Source: Micractinium sp. NFX-FRZ
Taxonomy: Eukaryota; Chlorophyta; Trebouxiophyceae; Chlorellales; Chlorellaceae
DNA: 61,266 nt
Direction: 5' to 3'
Assembly: GCA_029339195.1 (NCBI GenBank)
Contig: JAPTJF010000389.1
Span: forward strand, 1 to 61,266
Under the pieces are notes generated by a model. It searched no databases, was not told the origin of the DNA, and saw only the letters and a program-made list of their open reading frames with translations. The translations under genes and the position numbers were made by a program. Shown here piece after piece: positions 21,480 to 32,484 of this stretch; the stretch's first letter is position 1, and each line of letters begins with the position of its first letter.

Positions 21480-24400
21480 TAGCGTGTGTGCCTCACCAGC
21501 CTTGGCCCAGCCCTCGCACTCGGGCATCGCGTCTTGGCACTCCTCTGGGTACATCGGCTGCAGGATGGACCAGGCAGCAATCTGGTCAGACATTGATGTT
21601 GCATGTGGGTGCTTGCACTCGGGCACGGCATCTTTGCACTCCTCCGGGTGCAAAAACGGCAGCACAGGATTCGGGAAGTACAACAAAGCACATGCCGTGA
21701 TCGCACCACGCAGCCAAGGCGCTCTGGCAGGGCACACGGCCGGCCAGCCAGGTTAGGGCCGCACTGCGCGACATCTGGGGGCGCTAGGCAGGGCTGCGCA
21801 GAGGCCCTCCTCCCAACCCTGCTGCTTTACCTGGTCTGGGGCGTTGTTGCCGATGGATTCGGGGCGGAAGGGTTCTGTGTGAATCCACTTGGTGGCTGCA
21901 CAGCAGCAGAGGGAGCAAAGGGGAGGGATGTGCGGATGAGACGGAGGGGCTGGCGGCGAAGAAAGGAGGTGCAGAGCCCTTGGGCAGGGATGCAGCGCGT
22001 CCCGCCCACCTTTGCAACTGCCACCCTCCCATCCACCTCACTCTCCATCGCAGGGCAGCAGGAGTGCATGGAAGCGTACACTGCAATCCCCCTGCCTTCC
22101 CTGCGCTGCCCACCCACCAGTCCACTTGACTCCGGTGACCACGGGGCAGCCGGTGTGGAGGGAGGCATCGTCCAGCTTCATGTCTGGCTTGAGGGAGAAG
22201 AAGACCATGGCATCTCCCTTCTTAGGCTTGGCTGCAGGGCACACAATGCGATACATCAGGGTGGGTAAGGAGCTTGGGCCTGGAGACACAGAGGGAGGAT
22301 GCGGCCAGGGTGTCGCCATTATTAGGGTTTGGCGGCATTGAAGTCACAGGGTGGGGGAAGTGGGGGACGGCTCTAGTAGAGTGCACGCTCCGGTGACGTC
22401 ATCAAGCAGCCAGAAGGCCCTGGAGCGCTTCATACACAACCCTGGCGAGTGAGACCCGCTGCCAGGCGGTGCGGGTTGCACAGCACAGCATGCTGCGCAC
22501 GCTGCGTGGTGCTATGGGCGCACCTGCCACGTGGCCCTCAGCACACTCGCTAAACGGCTCGAACCGCTTGCGCACGCTCTGGTCAATCCACTCGGACGCC
22601 TGCACACGTGGGATGTGGTCAGCTGACCTTACTATCACCTCACTGCAACGCACCGATGCCTGCTACACTGCCCTCACGTGCGCTGCCTCCTATGCCGTCT
22701 TGCTGTGCCAAACAGATGCCCCCCTGCCTCCAGTACCCACACCGACCCGCTTGCCACTCCCCGTTAAAACGCCGCTTCAGCTGCTGCCCTGCACCACCCC
22801 GCTCAGTAAAACATCCAAAACACTGTCCAACGATTCACCACAAAGGGTGCTGCCAGCTCACCCCAGGGAACGCCGTCTCGCCGCCCTCCTCCACGTCACT
22901 GAGGTACAGCAGTACGGTGGCCACACGGGGCGAGTCGTTGTCCAGGGAGTCGTAGTGGGCTCCGTACTTCTGGCCAATGCCGTACCTGCATTGGCAGGTG
23001 TGAGCAGGGAAGATGAAGTCGAGAAAAGAAAGGGCATGTTTGCCTGGAGCACGCAAGCCAAGGACAGCGTGCCGCGCAGCGCAGCCCAGCGCAACGCAGC
23101 ACACCGCATGATGTGCATGTCCTCCTGGTGGGCCACAGCATGCACAGCACAACACAGCACAGCGCGGCACGCACCGCAGAATCTGCATGTCCTCCTGGTG
23201 GGTCACGTTCAGCTTGGTCCAGGCTGCAGGGGCAAGGCAGGTCAGGGGGTAAGCGGCCAAGGGCGGCTGTGTGCCACGGCAGAGGAACCAGGGAGCTGGG
23301 TGCTGCGCAGCACACAGCGGGCAGTGCAGCGCACAGCAGCCTCAGAGCAGCGGCCTAATGCTCGAGCTACATTCTCAAGGTCAAATCATCTGGCCCAACA
23401 ACTTCTGATGGACGTGCTGTGGGCGCGCTTCCCCACTGCCTCCCTGTTGCTTACTGGCAGCACCCAACTGACACTGCCCAACTCACTCCTTCCTTATTGA
23501 AAGGACCCAACTGACACCATCCAACACACTCACTGGCGATGCGCTGTTCCACCGTGGTCACTGTGCTGTCATGTGCTCCCCCAATGCCTCCCTGTTGCCA
23601 ACTGACACCGCCCCACCCACTCCTTGCAGCTGCACTCCCTGGCAGCACCCAACTGACACCGCACAGCCCACTCATTGCAACGGAATTCACTGGCAACACC
23701 CAAATGACACAGCAAACTACTGCTTGCAGTTACACTCACTGGCGATGCGCTGCTCTACTGTGGTCACTGTCGAATCCTGCAGCCGCTTCAGGAAGGTGCC
23801 GTAGGAGGTGCGGATCTGGTCCTCAACACTCGCCCCGCCAGCACCCACCACCGTGCTGCGCTTCATCTGCAGGGCACAGGGGCGCAGCAGGGTAGGGCGG
23901 GGTGGGCAAGGGATGAGTTGAGCGGCGCAAAGTGAGGCTGCCCTGCCAGCACCCACAACTGTGCTGCTCTGGATAGAAGGACGGGAGAGCGGGGGCGGCA
24001 GGGCAGGGCAGGGCGGGCCAAGACGCAGAACGAGCGACGCGGGCGTAAGGGGCGTATCAGAAGCCGCACAGCGCTCAGGGCCGCCCGCAAACGGCGAACG
24101 GCGGCCAGCAGCGGCAGCGACCCGAGGCAAGAAGCCGGCCAGTCCCACTCACGAACGGCTTGGCCAGTTTCACGATGTGGTCTGCATGGAAGGCAGGACA
24201 AGGGCCTGGAAGTGAGCACAACAACGCATGTGTGTGCGGCAGCATTGGCTGCTGGCAATACCGAGGTCCGAGGTGGGGGCGGGCCGGGCCCTTGGACAGC
24301 TGCCCACCAAGCACTCACCGCACTCCGCTTGTGTCATGAAGTTGTGGAAGACGAAGCTGCGGGGGCGCCAGGACAGGGGCTCCACCCTGCAGGGCAGCAC

Positions 24401-24708
24401 CCAGGCGCAGCCTTGGCTCAGCTGGCTGCCACGCCCTTGCCAACCAAGGGTGCCTGCAGCACCCTTCAATCAGCCGCGGTGCCGCACGCGGCGGATTGGT
24501 GCTCAAGGAGCAGCACCAGAGCCGCACCCATGTGTGCCCTTGGAAGCTTGACAGAGGCGGGATCCGAGTTGCAACATTCAGACAGCACAGCGCACCAGGG
24601 CTCAGAGCTGTCTATGAGCGAGCGGCCGCGTGTGATGGGGGCGGCGCCGCCGACGCCCGCCAGCGCCAGCAGCGCGGCTGCCGCAAGCAGCAGGGCGGTA
24701 GCCCGCAT
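20593..24708 (-). CDS. Prolyl 4-hydroxylase with C-terminal ShKT domain
   Basis: ER/Golgi 2-oxoglutarate- and Fe(II)-dependent enzyme; plant and algal homologues hydroxylate proline in cell-wall glycoproteins. Thirteen exons give 330 residues: 24708-24596, 24386-24319, 24181-24153, 23866-23740, 23223-23175, 22985-22862, 22599-22524, 22231-22118, 21895-21831, 21557-21497, 21243-21221, 20913-20832, 20654-20593. A signal peptide spans residues 1-22. [16 protein letters not shown] begins the catalytic domain. Iron ligands are His139 and Asp141 (YGAHYDS) and His221 (LHTGCP); the 2-oxoglutarate lysine is Lys231 (GVKW). The ShKT module has all six cysteines (262, 269, 278, 295, 299, 302) around GWAKAGEC and FMRGDSF, and is split over three exons including one of 23 bases. 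Four exons have degenerate copies in the adjacent introns. Confidence 0.93.
20747..20780 (-). repeat. Intronic copy of P4H exon 13 start
   Basis: The minus strand reads [10 protein letters not shown] after a CAG acceptor, against [11 protein letters not shown] at the true last exon 20654-20593. It lies about 100 bases upstream. Confidence 0.8.
20988..21042 (-). repeat. Intronic copy of P4H exon 12 start
   Basis: The minus strand reads [13 protein letters not shown], against [13 protein letters not shown] across the true junction. The acceptor CAG is retained. The copy lies about 110 bases upstream of exon 20913-20832. Confidence 0.85.
21429..21477 (+). repeat. (ATC)n then (CAG)n microsatellite in P4H intron
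   Basis: A run of ATC repeats passes directly into about ten CAG repeats within the intron between exons 21557-21497 and 21243-21221. Confidence 0.9.
21609..21656 (-). repeat. Intronic copy of P4H exon 10 (first ShKT cysteines)
   Basis: The minus strand reads [12 protein letters not shown], against [12 protein letters not shown] in the true exon 21557-21497. The copy lacks the following GWAKAG block and does not continue as a ShKT domain. Confidence 0.85.
23455..23735 (-). repeat. Tandem repeats from P4H exon 4 3' edge inside intron 4
   Basis: Directly downstream of the donor at 23740 are several imperfect repeats of about 45-60 bases sharing an aactgacac core. At 23533-23575 one includes a copy of the exon end (minus strand [10 protein letters not shown] followed by GTGAGTG). 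The array looks grown from the exon-intron junction. Confidence 0.75.
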
Positions 24709-25306
24709 TTGTGCAGGATGATCTAACTGCCTGCGGACGCTGAGTGCAACTAAACGTGGCGGCAAGCCAAGAGTTGTGCGTCTCTGTGTGTCCCCTGGCA
24801 AGGAGGGCTCCCGGCAAGGCTCCGCTCTCAGGGATGATGGATCAGCCCTAGTTGATGAGTATGCACTGCAATACGGGCGCAAATGCCGGTCTCAGAAGGC
24901 AAGCTCAGCAGCAGCTCAGCACGCCGCAGAAGTGCTGCCAAAGCCGTCCCTTCAAAAAAGAGCCCCGCCCAGGACCACGCCTCGTCAACATCGCCAACGT
25001 GAGTGTGGCAGCAGCACCTCGCGGAGAGCACCCACTTTGAGGCCCGCGATCACGGCCTGCCACTCCTCTGTGCCAGTATTCAGCGCGCGCGTGCTGGCCT
25101 GTGGTTGCTGGCGGGCAGCGCAGGGAGGTGCAGGGTTGGAAGCCGCTGCCGCTGCTCCCGCCGCCGCTGAGCGGCTCAGGCGGCGGCGGCGAGGCGTCCT
25201 CGGCCCTGCGTGGCACTCAGCCTGCCTCGCTGCCCGCCTTGCCTGTCTGCAGTCCGCCGGCGGCCCCCGTTGACCAGTCAAAAGCCAGCAGCAGCAGCCA
25301 GGCGCG
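24709..25306. promoter_or_regulatory. Divergent intergenic region between P4H and SUMO
   Basis: These 598 bases between divergent start codons contain both promoters. No specific element was recognised. Confidence 0.4.
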
Positions 25307-26361
25307 ATGGAGGACTCGGGGGAGAACCAGGTCAAACCCAAGCAGGAGCAGGGAGGGGAGGCGATGTCCATCAAAGTGAAGGACCAGTCAGGCGGCGAGG
25401 TGAGCCCTAGCGCCAGGGCACGTGAGACCAGCTGAGGCCTGCTTGTAGGGGATGGAAAGTCTCAGTCGTGTGACGGCGCTGCTGCATGTGCATTCGGGCA
25501 CGCAGGGGGTGCCGGCAGGTGCAGCTGTGCGTGGTTGAGCGTTGCATTAGAGGTATGCAGTGTGGGCGCGCAGGCAGGCGGCGGGGGGGCGAGCACCACT
25601 GATGCTCATGCATCGTGCTCACCTCGCCTTACCGGGTGCTCTGCCGCTGCAGGTGGTGTTCCGGGTGAAGCCTCACACCAAAGTGAGCCGTAATATTTGA
25701 AAGGCGTGGAGTGCCTGCTGGTGCTGCTCTTTTGTGCGCTACCTGCCTGCTGATTGACAAGCCTTTTGAGGATGAGTGCATTACGGTCCACAAGTGGGTT
25801 TGGCCACCATGTGCCCTGCTCGCCAGCGGCACGACCTTGCCACCGTCCATGCTGTGCCACGCTGCGCTGCGCCACGCACTGGCATGCCCTAATGTACTGT
25901 GCACATGCTGTGCTGTGCTGTGCAGTTTGAGAAGATCATCAATGCCTTCTGCACAAAGAAGTCGGTGGACCCGAGCCAGGTGAGAAATGAGAGGGTCATG
26001 ATGCTTAAATTTAGGGCATGATGTTTGGTAAAAAGCACGGGGCCGGGACACACGAAGGGGCATGTTGTGTACAAGTTGGACAGGGTGACCAAAGGCATGC
26101 CACGTGTAGATTGAGAGTGAGGACAGGGGGTCAGGCGAGGATGGAAGAGGGGCATTGAACACGACCCCCGATTCCGCTTTCACCTGCTCCTTTACCCGCC
26201 CACCCCTTTGTTGTACTCTACCCGCTGCGTCTGCGTGTGTGCAGGTGCGGTTTGTGTACGACGGCAACCGGCTGAACCCCACCTCCACGCCAGCGGAGGT
26301 GGACATGGAGGAGGGGGACACGATTGATGCCTTCCTCGAGCAGATTGGAGGCTGCTGCTGA
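25307..26361 (+). CDS. Small ubiquitin-like modifier (SUMO)
   Basis: SUMO is conjugated through its C-terminal glycine to lysines of mainly nuclear proteins. Four exons encode 97 residues: 25307-25399, 25653-25682, 25926-25979, 26245-26361. After a flexible acidic/basic N-tail of about 20 residues come SIKVKDQSGGEVVFRVK, FEKIINAFC, RFVYDGNRLNPTSTP and EEGDTIDAFLEQIGG, the full beta-grasp fold. The mature end is the Gly94-Gly95 pair. The precursor carries only Cys-Cys after it, which a SUMO protease would remove. The GDTID block and the length distinguish it from ubiquitin. Confidence 0.96.
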
Positions 26362-27659
26362 GCTGGCGCCCCGCTGAGCTGGCGCACGCTGAGTTGGCAC
26401 CCCGCCTGAGCTCTTCTCAAGCAGATGTGTGGCTGCTTAGCTTTATTGTAGAAGACACTGGCGGCGCCTGCTGAGATTTGCAGCTGCTGCGTGTGAGCAC
26501 GTCACCAGCTGTTGCGCTTGAGCCGATCGGCGGCTGCTGAGCCTGCTGAGCCTGCTGAGCTCGCCCGCTGGGTGTCGTGGTGCTTCCTTTGCTGCCTGCA
26601 AAGGCAGCCGTGCATGGCGCGCCCCGCCACCTGGCGGCGAGTGTAGCGATTGCGAGCGGCTCGGGTGCACTTCGGCCCCCACAGCGAGGCTTGGCTGCTG
26701 CACCCCTTCTGCTGCTTCCTCCCCCTGCTTCCCCGCTCTGACTTGTGCTGCTTCCCTGCGACCCACTGCCAGCCCCACCACCTCTAGCATAACTTGCAAT
26801 TTGTGAGCACAACACCTGGCCAGCGGCCCCTTACTCGTTGCACACAGATCTTACACACCCCCGCACACGAGGGGCTGGATCACAGTCGGAAAAGAGTTGA
26901 GTTTGGGCGGGCGGGCGGGCCTTGACGCGGGGTTTGGGGGAGGACCGAATGTATGTATCAGTTCAAAGCGGGTGGCTGATATTCAGAGCGAGACGGCAGG
27001 ATCAGAAGGGGGGGAAGGCGCCCCGAACAAAAGGAGGGGGTGGCGGTGGCAGTGCGGTTCCTTCAGTTACAAACAAAAGAGGTACAGAGCCGTGAGCCGA
27101 GCAAGCAAGCGAGTGCCGTGCGGTCAGGGCTGTGGCATGTACAAAAGTGCAGGCGCTGCGTGGAAGAAGGGAAGGTGGTGGCACAAAGGGAGGGGCAGGG
27201 GGGCCGGGGGCGGGCAGCGCGCAGGGTGCACGGATGGCCCCTGCCTGCTCCCAGCAGCCCCCCTTACGTAGGTATGGAGCCCACAAGGCAGGCCTCCCCC
27301 AGAGATACACTTCAAAAGTCAGCGGGTGGATGGACGAAACCGAGGGGTCACACAGGGCGTTCAACGATGCCTCCTGGTCTAGCCTGGGGCGAGATGATGG
27401 GGGGTCAGGGTGCCGCAGCCGTGCTGCTGAGAGCCAGAGCGTGCAACAGCCACGTGGGTCAGGCTGCCAACGGCCGAGAAGGCCTCCGGCGCCGCCTCCG
27501 TGACCCAGCCCCGGCAGATGCGCTGTGCTGCTCAGAAGCACTGCGCTGTGCCCTGGGCGGCCCCGGGGGCAAGGGTGGGGTCAAAGACGGCCTCCATCGC
27601 CGCCTGCTGCTCCATGCTCCCAGGCATTGTCGGGGCTTGGCAGGCAATGCGCTGAAAGG
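26362..27659. other. Long convergent 3' interval between SUMO and gene 8
   Basis: About 1.3 kb between convergent stop codons. It holds the two 3' untranslated regions and a near copy of the last codons of gene 8 (MEQQAA, minus strand, near 27600-27617). No further gene is convincing; open frames here are short and GC-driven. Confidence 0.4.
27067..27071 (-). terminator. Candidate TGTAA polyadenylation signal of gene 8
   Basis: Minus-strand TGTAA about 590 bases after the stop at 27660. A chance match is possible. Confidence 0.25.
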
Positions 27660-30600
27660 TCAGAGGGCCTCCGCCGCCGCCTGCTGCTCCATCCTGGCCA
27701 GGTGCTGCTCAACTAGCACGGCCACCGGGGAGGTGCGCACCCCCAGGCGGGTCAGGGCGGCGTACACCTGGAGCAGGGAGGGAGGGCTGCAGCGGCAGGG
27801 GAATAGTGCGGGGCGCAGGGGGCGTGGCGGCGCGTCATCAGCGAGGGTGCCGGGATTGGGCGGCAGTCGGACGCAGGTGCTTGCCGGCAGGGCATGGTGC
27901 CTGTGCGTGGCACCCCCGGGGGACAGGGGGTTGCACTGCTCCAGCAAAAAGTAAACACATCGCCCCTATTCCAGCAGCAGCCCCGCCCGGCCCCCGGTTC
28001 TGCTGCACCCCGCCTGCCTGCCGCGGCAACCCGCTTGCACAGGGCATGTGAGGCGGGCCTGGCAGCCCACCGCAGCTGCTTGGGACGCTGCTCTCGGCAG
28101 TCCTCAGGTAGCCCTGGGCTTAATGGCCTGCCCAACAATGCACAGGGCACAAATAGTCAACCCAGTCCACCTGGCTCCCCGCCCAGCCCACCTGATACGA
28201 GGGAAGCTCCTCTTTATGGTCTTCAGGCAGCTCTGGACGACGGGGGCGTCTGGCGACATCCCCGCCTCCGCCGCCAGCAGCAGCAGGGGCACGGCGTCGG
28301 TGACGGGCAGGTGGCGCAGGTCAATGGGGCTCACCGAGGCAAGCACGTCCAGGATGCTGGCGCTCGGCAGGCCTGCAGGGAAACGCCAGGGATGTCAGGG
28401 ATGCGTGAGCGAGCACGCGTTGAATGGAGGCCTGCGGAGGCGGCGAAAACAAACAAACAAGCGGGCAGTTGCCGGGCTCCACAGCGCTCACCGCCTGCGT
28501 CCCCTCACTCCTGCTGCGCAGCCACCGCAGAAGCAGACAGCACCGTGCTGCGATGCCCGCCACAACGTGCGTCCTGCTGTGCCGCACACAGGCCCCCGCT
28601 CCCGCCCCTCACCTCCACACTGCGCCACGGCTGCACAGCCAGACAGTACTGTGCTGCGCAGACCGGCATAGCTTGCATCCTGTTCTGCACACATGCCCGC
28701 TCCCGCCCCTCACCTCCGCACTGCGCCACGGCTGCAAAGGCAGACAGCACCGTGCTGCGCTCCTCTGGTTGGAAGCCAGCCAGGTGGGCAGGCAGCCGCT
28801 CCGGGTGCTGCATCTTTGCCGAATAGGCGGCCGCCAGGCTGCCAAACAGCTTGTCGTAGCGTGCTGGCGCCAGGCTGGCGAGCGCCCACACGGATTGGGA
28901 GAAGACCTGCCAGCGGGGCGGAGGGTGAGGGAGTCGCGGGTGGGCGGGGGCGGTTGAGTTGGGAGGCGATTTGTGGGAGCGTGACACCAGCGGGAGCAGC
29001 AGGAAAGGGGCCCGCCCGGCGGCGGGGGACGGGGCAGGCATGGGCTGGACAGGCAGCAGCCAGAGCAGGTGGTGTGGCACTGCAGCAGAGCTTTCCTGGT
29101 GGGGTCGGGTGCAGCGCTGCAGCAAGCTCTCGGCCCGCTGTGCACCCAGCCCCCCTCAAGCTGTACGCCCAGTCAGCCAAGGGTCTGTCGGGCACGCGGC
29201 TCTCAGGTCCCCGCCTCCCAGCGCCCCCCCTTCTGACCGCCTCAAGTTGCTGGTGATTAGCTGGGGAATTAGCTCCTGAATGTGGTGTACACACTACCGA
29301 CACACCAACAACCACTAACACAACGGCAGTGACAAGTGCACACCTCGCTGGTGGTGAGCGACAGGTTGACCCGCAACTGGATGGCGCGCGCCAGGGTGTC
29401 GAGGAAGGCACGTTCCGTCCACCTCAGCCGCGCGGCAGCTGTCGCCAGCTGTGCCACGTCAAATGCATGCAACTCATCCGCCGCCGCCGCCGCCGCGCAC
29501 GCGTCTCGCAGCGCGGCCACGCTGCGCCCCGGCAGTGCAGCCGCCAGGGGTGGGTGGACGGCCAGTGCGGTGGCAGCGGTTGCCAGGTCAGCGGCCTTCA
29601 TGTCGGGGGTGCCAGCTCGGCGTGCCAGCTCAGCGGCTGCCAGCTCAGCGACCGCCAGCGCCTCCACGCCCGCAGGCTGCTGCGTCAGCCAAGCAGCGCG
29701 CGTCTTGAACCGCATCTCCGCCGTCTTGCCCAGCGCCCACACAAGGTTGCACAGGCCGGCGGTGCTGCAGCGCCCCAGCTCCGGCTGCAGCGCGCGCAGC
29801 GCCCGCACCAGCGTCTCGTCTGCAGGCAGGCGAGGCCCCGGGAAGGGAGGGGGGAATGGGGAGCAGCCAGAGCGGCAGCGGCACATGCAAGGTCGATAAG
29901 AGCACTCTCATGCTGCTGCTGTGCTGTGTTTTGATTCTGACTGAGGTCCAAGACACTACGCAAGCCAAGGTGCGGCCACTCGCAGGCAGCGGGACCTGCT
30001 GCAAACCCAGCCCCGCATTGAACCCAAGCCCTTGCCCCGCTGTCGCCCCCTGGCCTCTCACCGGGCAGCATGCGGTGCAGGTGGGCCAGGCCCCACAGCA
30101 GTCCAATCGTGTCCACCGAGCTGTACTGCCGCTGGTGGGAGGAGTAGTGCCTGATGGCCATGGAGGCCAGCTTGTGGGCAGGCGACTTGCGCAGGCGCAC
30201 GCACGCCCACAGCGCCGATGCCACCTGCTGCGGCGACAGCTGTGCCTCCACAGCGGCCAGCCGCAACAGCAGAGCATTCATCACGTCGTTGCCTGCGGGA
30301 CAACGTTAGGGAGGAGGAAGGCAGGGGAAGTGGATCAGCTGCAGTCACAGCTCATCACGCCGTTGACTGCAGGATGGTATTGAGTAGGAAGCCAGGAACA
30401 GTCGATCAGTAGAAGCTGGGCCCCGCCGGCACACAGCCGCCACAGTACCACAGACGAGCGTTCATCAGCATCACACGCCCGCCCCTCTGTCCAGCCCCGC
30501 CTGCACAGCCAGTCACAACAGCGGCCGCCCCGCCAGAGCATCAGCAAGCCGCCGTACCAGCATCCTAGATCCGTCACATCAGCAACAACTCACTCACCAA

Positions 30601-31306
30601 TATCCACCATGAACTCGTCGGCTACCACTTCAAAGCAACATCTGTCCCATACACTGCCCAGCGCAGCCAGCCGTATCACCTGCCCTGAACTCCTCATCAA
30701 CACCCCACTCACCGACATCCATCATGAGCTCTCCCAGCGCGATGACAATGCGCGCCACATCGTTGGCCTCTGCCTCCGCAATCTGCGGCTCGCACTGCCG
30801 CAGCAGCGGCTCCAGCACGCCGCCCACCCTCAGCTGCAGCTGCGCCAGCCCCGTGAGCAGCATGGCCGCCTCGGCAGGGCTGAAGGGCGGGGGCGGCAGC
30901 TCCGCTGGCAGCTGCTGCACAGCTTCTTCCCCTGGCGGCTGCTCCTGCTGCGCCTGCTCTGCCGCCGCTGCCTGCTCCGCCGCCGCCGCCACTGCCACCT
31001 CTTCGCTGCCGGCGTCGTCCCCGCCGGCTTCCTTCTTGCGCCTCCCCTGCCGCGAGGCAGGCCGCCCCTGCACGGGCTGCTGCGCTGCGGTGAAGAGCTG
31101 TATCCGCGCCCGGCACTCATCAGCCACCGCTGTGACGATGTCGCGCGCCGCGCTGCCGCCCTCCTGCAGGCAGGCAGGCAGGTAGGCAGGCAAGGGGGTG
31201 GGTGGGGTGTGTGGACAAGCAGGCAGGAAGGCATGCAGGGGGGTGGGTGGGGTGTGTGGACAAGCAAGCATGCAGGCATGCAGGGGGGTGGGTGGGGGGT
31301 GAGGAT

Positions 31307-31337
<31 letters not shown>

Positions 31338-32484
31338 CGGGCAGGCAGGCAGGGGAGTGGGGCAGTGGTGATTGGACAAGCAGGCTCTCTGCGCTGCCTG
31401 GCTGGGGTAACACAGCAGGGCACACAGCTATGTGCCTGATTGCCCAAGCATACATGCAGCCCAGGGCAGGCTAACTGGGCACACTCGTAGTGCGCACGCC
31501 ACGCGGCACATCCCTGGCCCGCCCGCCCGCACCCCGCCCGCCCGCTCACCCTTCCGCACAGCCAGACCAGTGCCGCCAAATCGTGAGAGCTAAACAGCGC
31601 CAGACCCATGCCTCTCTTGACCAGGCTGACGAGCGCCATGAAGAGAGGGCTGTGCGTGCCAGGATCCAGGCTGCCCCCTGCCCACAGCAGCGCGCACAGC
31701 TGGGAGGGGGAGTAGGAGGTGATGTGGCGCTCCGCCAGTTCATGCATACGCCGCATGACGGGGCGCGCGGGCGCAAGCTGCAGCGCGGCCAGCGACCAGG
31801 CAGCGGCGCTGAGGGAGACGGGTGCCATCACAGGTGCAAACTTGTCGGCTAGCTGCACGAGCAGCATGCCCAGGGCGCTGTCGTTGCCGCCGCCGCCGCC
31901 GCCGCCGCTGCCGTTGTTGCTGCCGTTTGCTGGCAGTTGCACCAGCCTGCGCTTGGCTGCCACCTCCAGTGCGGCCGCCACCTCGCGCCCGCCTAGCTCT
32001 CCAGAGTGCCGCAGCAGCAGCTGGTGAAGCTCGCGAGCGGTGCTGCTCTGTGCAATGCTGCGCAGGAGCGGGTCGGTGCTGCTGCTGCTGCTGCTGCTGC
32101 TGCCTCTGGTGTCCCAGCCATTGCTTCCGAGCCCTGCTGCCGTGCGCCGGTCCCGCCCTTCCTGCGTGCCTGTTGCGTAGCAGTGCACGCAGCGCTGCTG
32201 CCGCCAGGCGCTGGCGGTGGCAGCGGCAGGAGAGGCGGCGGCAGCAACAGGGCGCGGAAGCCGAGGGCCTGCCAATGGCGCCGATCTGCACAGCAGTTTA
32301 TCTCAGATTGAGGGCTTCAGGGGCGCGTTCCACAGGGGGAGCAGGAGGGGAGCAGGAGCGGGAGGTCTGCCAGCCCGGCGGGAACCCAAACAAGCAGCGT
32401 GGATGCAGTATCTAACCTCGTGGCACTCAGAGACGACGGCAGCTGAGATGCAGGCCGCGCGGACGTCGAAAGAGTTCCCGCCAT
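27660..32484 (-). CDS. Organelle-type alpha-helical repeat protein (FASTK/OPR/Tbc2-like)
   Basis: Eight exons give 820 residues in phase: 32484-32417, 32285-31550, 31163-30713, 30292-30062, 29819-29344, 28906-28714, 28372-28192, 27786-27660. The Ser/Ala/Arg-rich N-terminus looks like an organelle transit peptide. Recurrent helical units carry a W-A/G motif: QLCALLWAGG, LAALVWLCG, QVASALWACVRL, TIGLLWGLAHL, LCNLVWALGK and SQSVWALASL. This is the hallmark of FAST-kinase-like, OPR and Tbc2-type proteins that bind organelle RNA and control its stability or translation. The exact subfamily and target are unknown, and no RAP domain was seen at the C-terminus. Poly-Ser and poly-Gly tracts occur in the second exon. 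The first exon and the acceptor at 27786 are chosen by phase and are the weakest joins. Confidence 0.75.
28491..28665 (-). repeat. Two intronic copies of gene 8 exon 6 3' edge
   Basis: The true exon ends STVLSAFAAVAQCGG before the donor at 28714. The following intron holds two further copies: STVLSGCAAVAQCGG near 28607-28665 and STVLSASAVAAQ near 28491-28560. The first keeps the same donor context; divergence grows with distance. Confidence 0.85.
30594..30625 (-). repeat. Intronic copy of gene 8 exon 3 3' edge
   Basis: About 32 bases repeat the exon end and donor at 30708-30740 (plus-strand pattern tcacc, gacatcc/atatcc, a-catgagct/catgaact), about 110 bases into the intron. Confidence 0.6.
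31160..31375 (+). repeat. Minisatellite in gene 8 intron 2
   Basis: About three copies of a 45-60-base G-rich unit (gggtgggtggggtgtgtgga core plus caagcaggcaggaaggcatg type sequence), ending in a run of (GCAG)n. The array starts at the acceptor of exon 31163-30713. Confidence 0.85.

Noticed and set aside
21444..21737. Continuous frame suggesting two ShKT-like exons in P4H
   Set aside because: The upstream PEEC-DA-PEC copy lacks the tryptophan block and remaining cysteines and is interpreted as an intronic exon copy.
27752..28150. Reading gene 8 directly from the CAG at 27768
   Set aside because: That acceptor puts the last exon out of phase with 28192 and hits a stop. The acceptor before 27786 keeps the frame.
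31160..31375. CRISPR-like repeat array
   Set aside because: Units are contiguous G-rich minisatellite and GCAG repeats without unique spacers, inside a eukaryotic intron.
30830..32275. Single 481-codon version of gene 8 running through 31550-31163
   Set aside because: It begins at a non-ATG codon and runs through a (GCAG)n/minisatellite intron. Splicing 31550 to 31163 restores a coherent protein.
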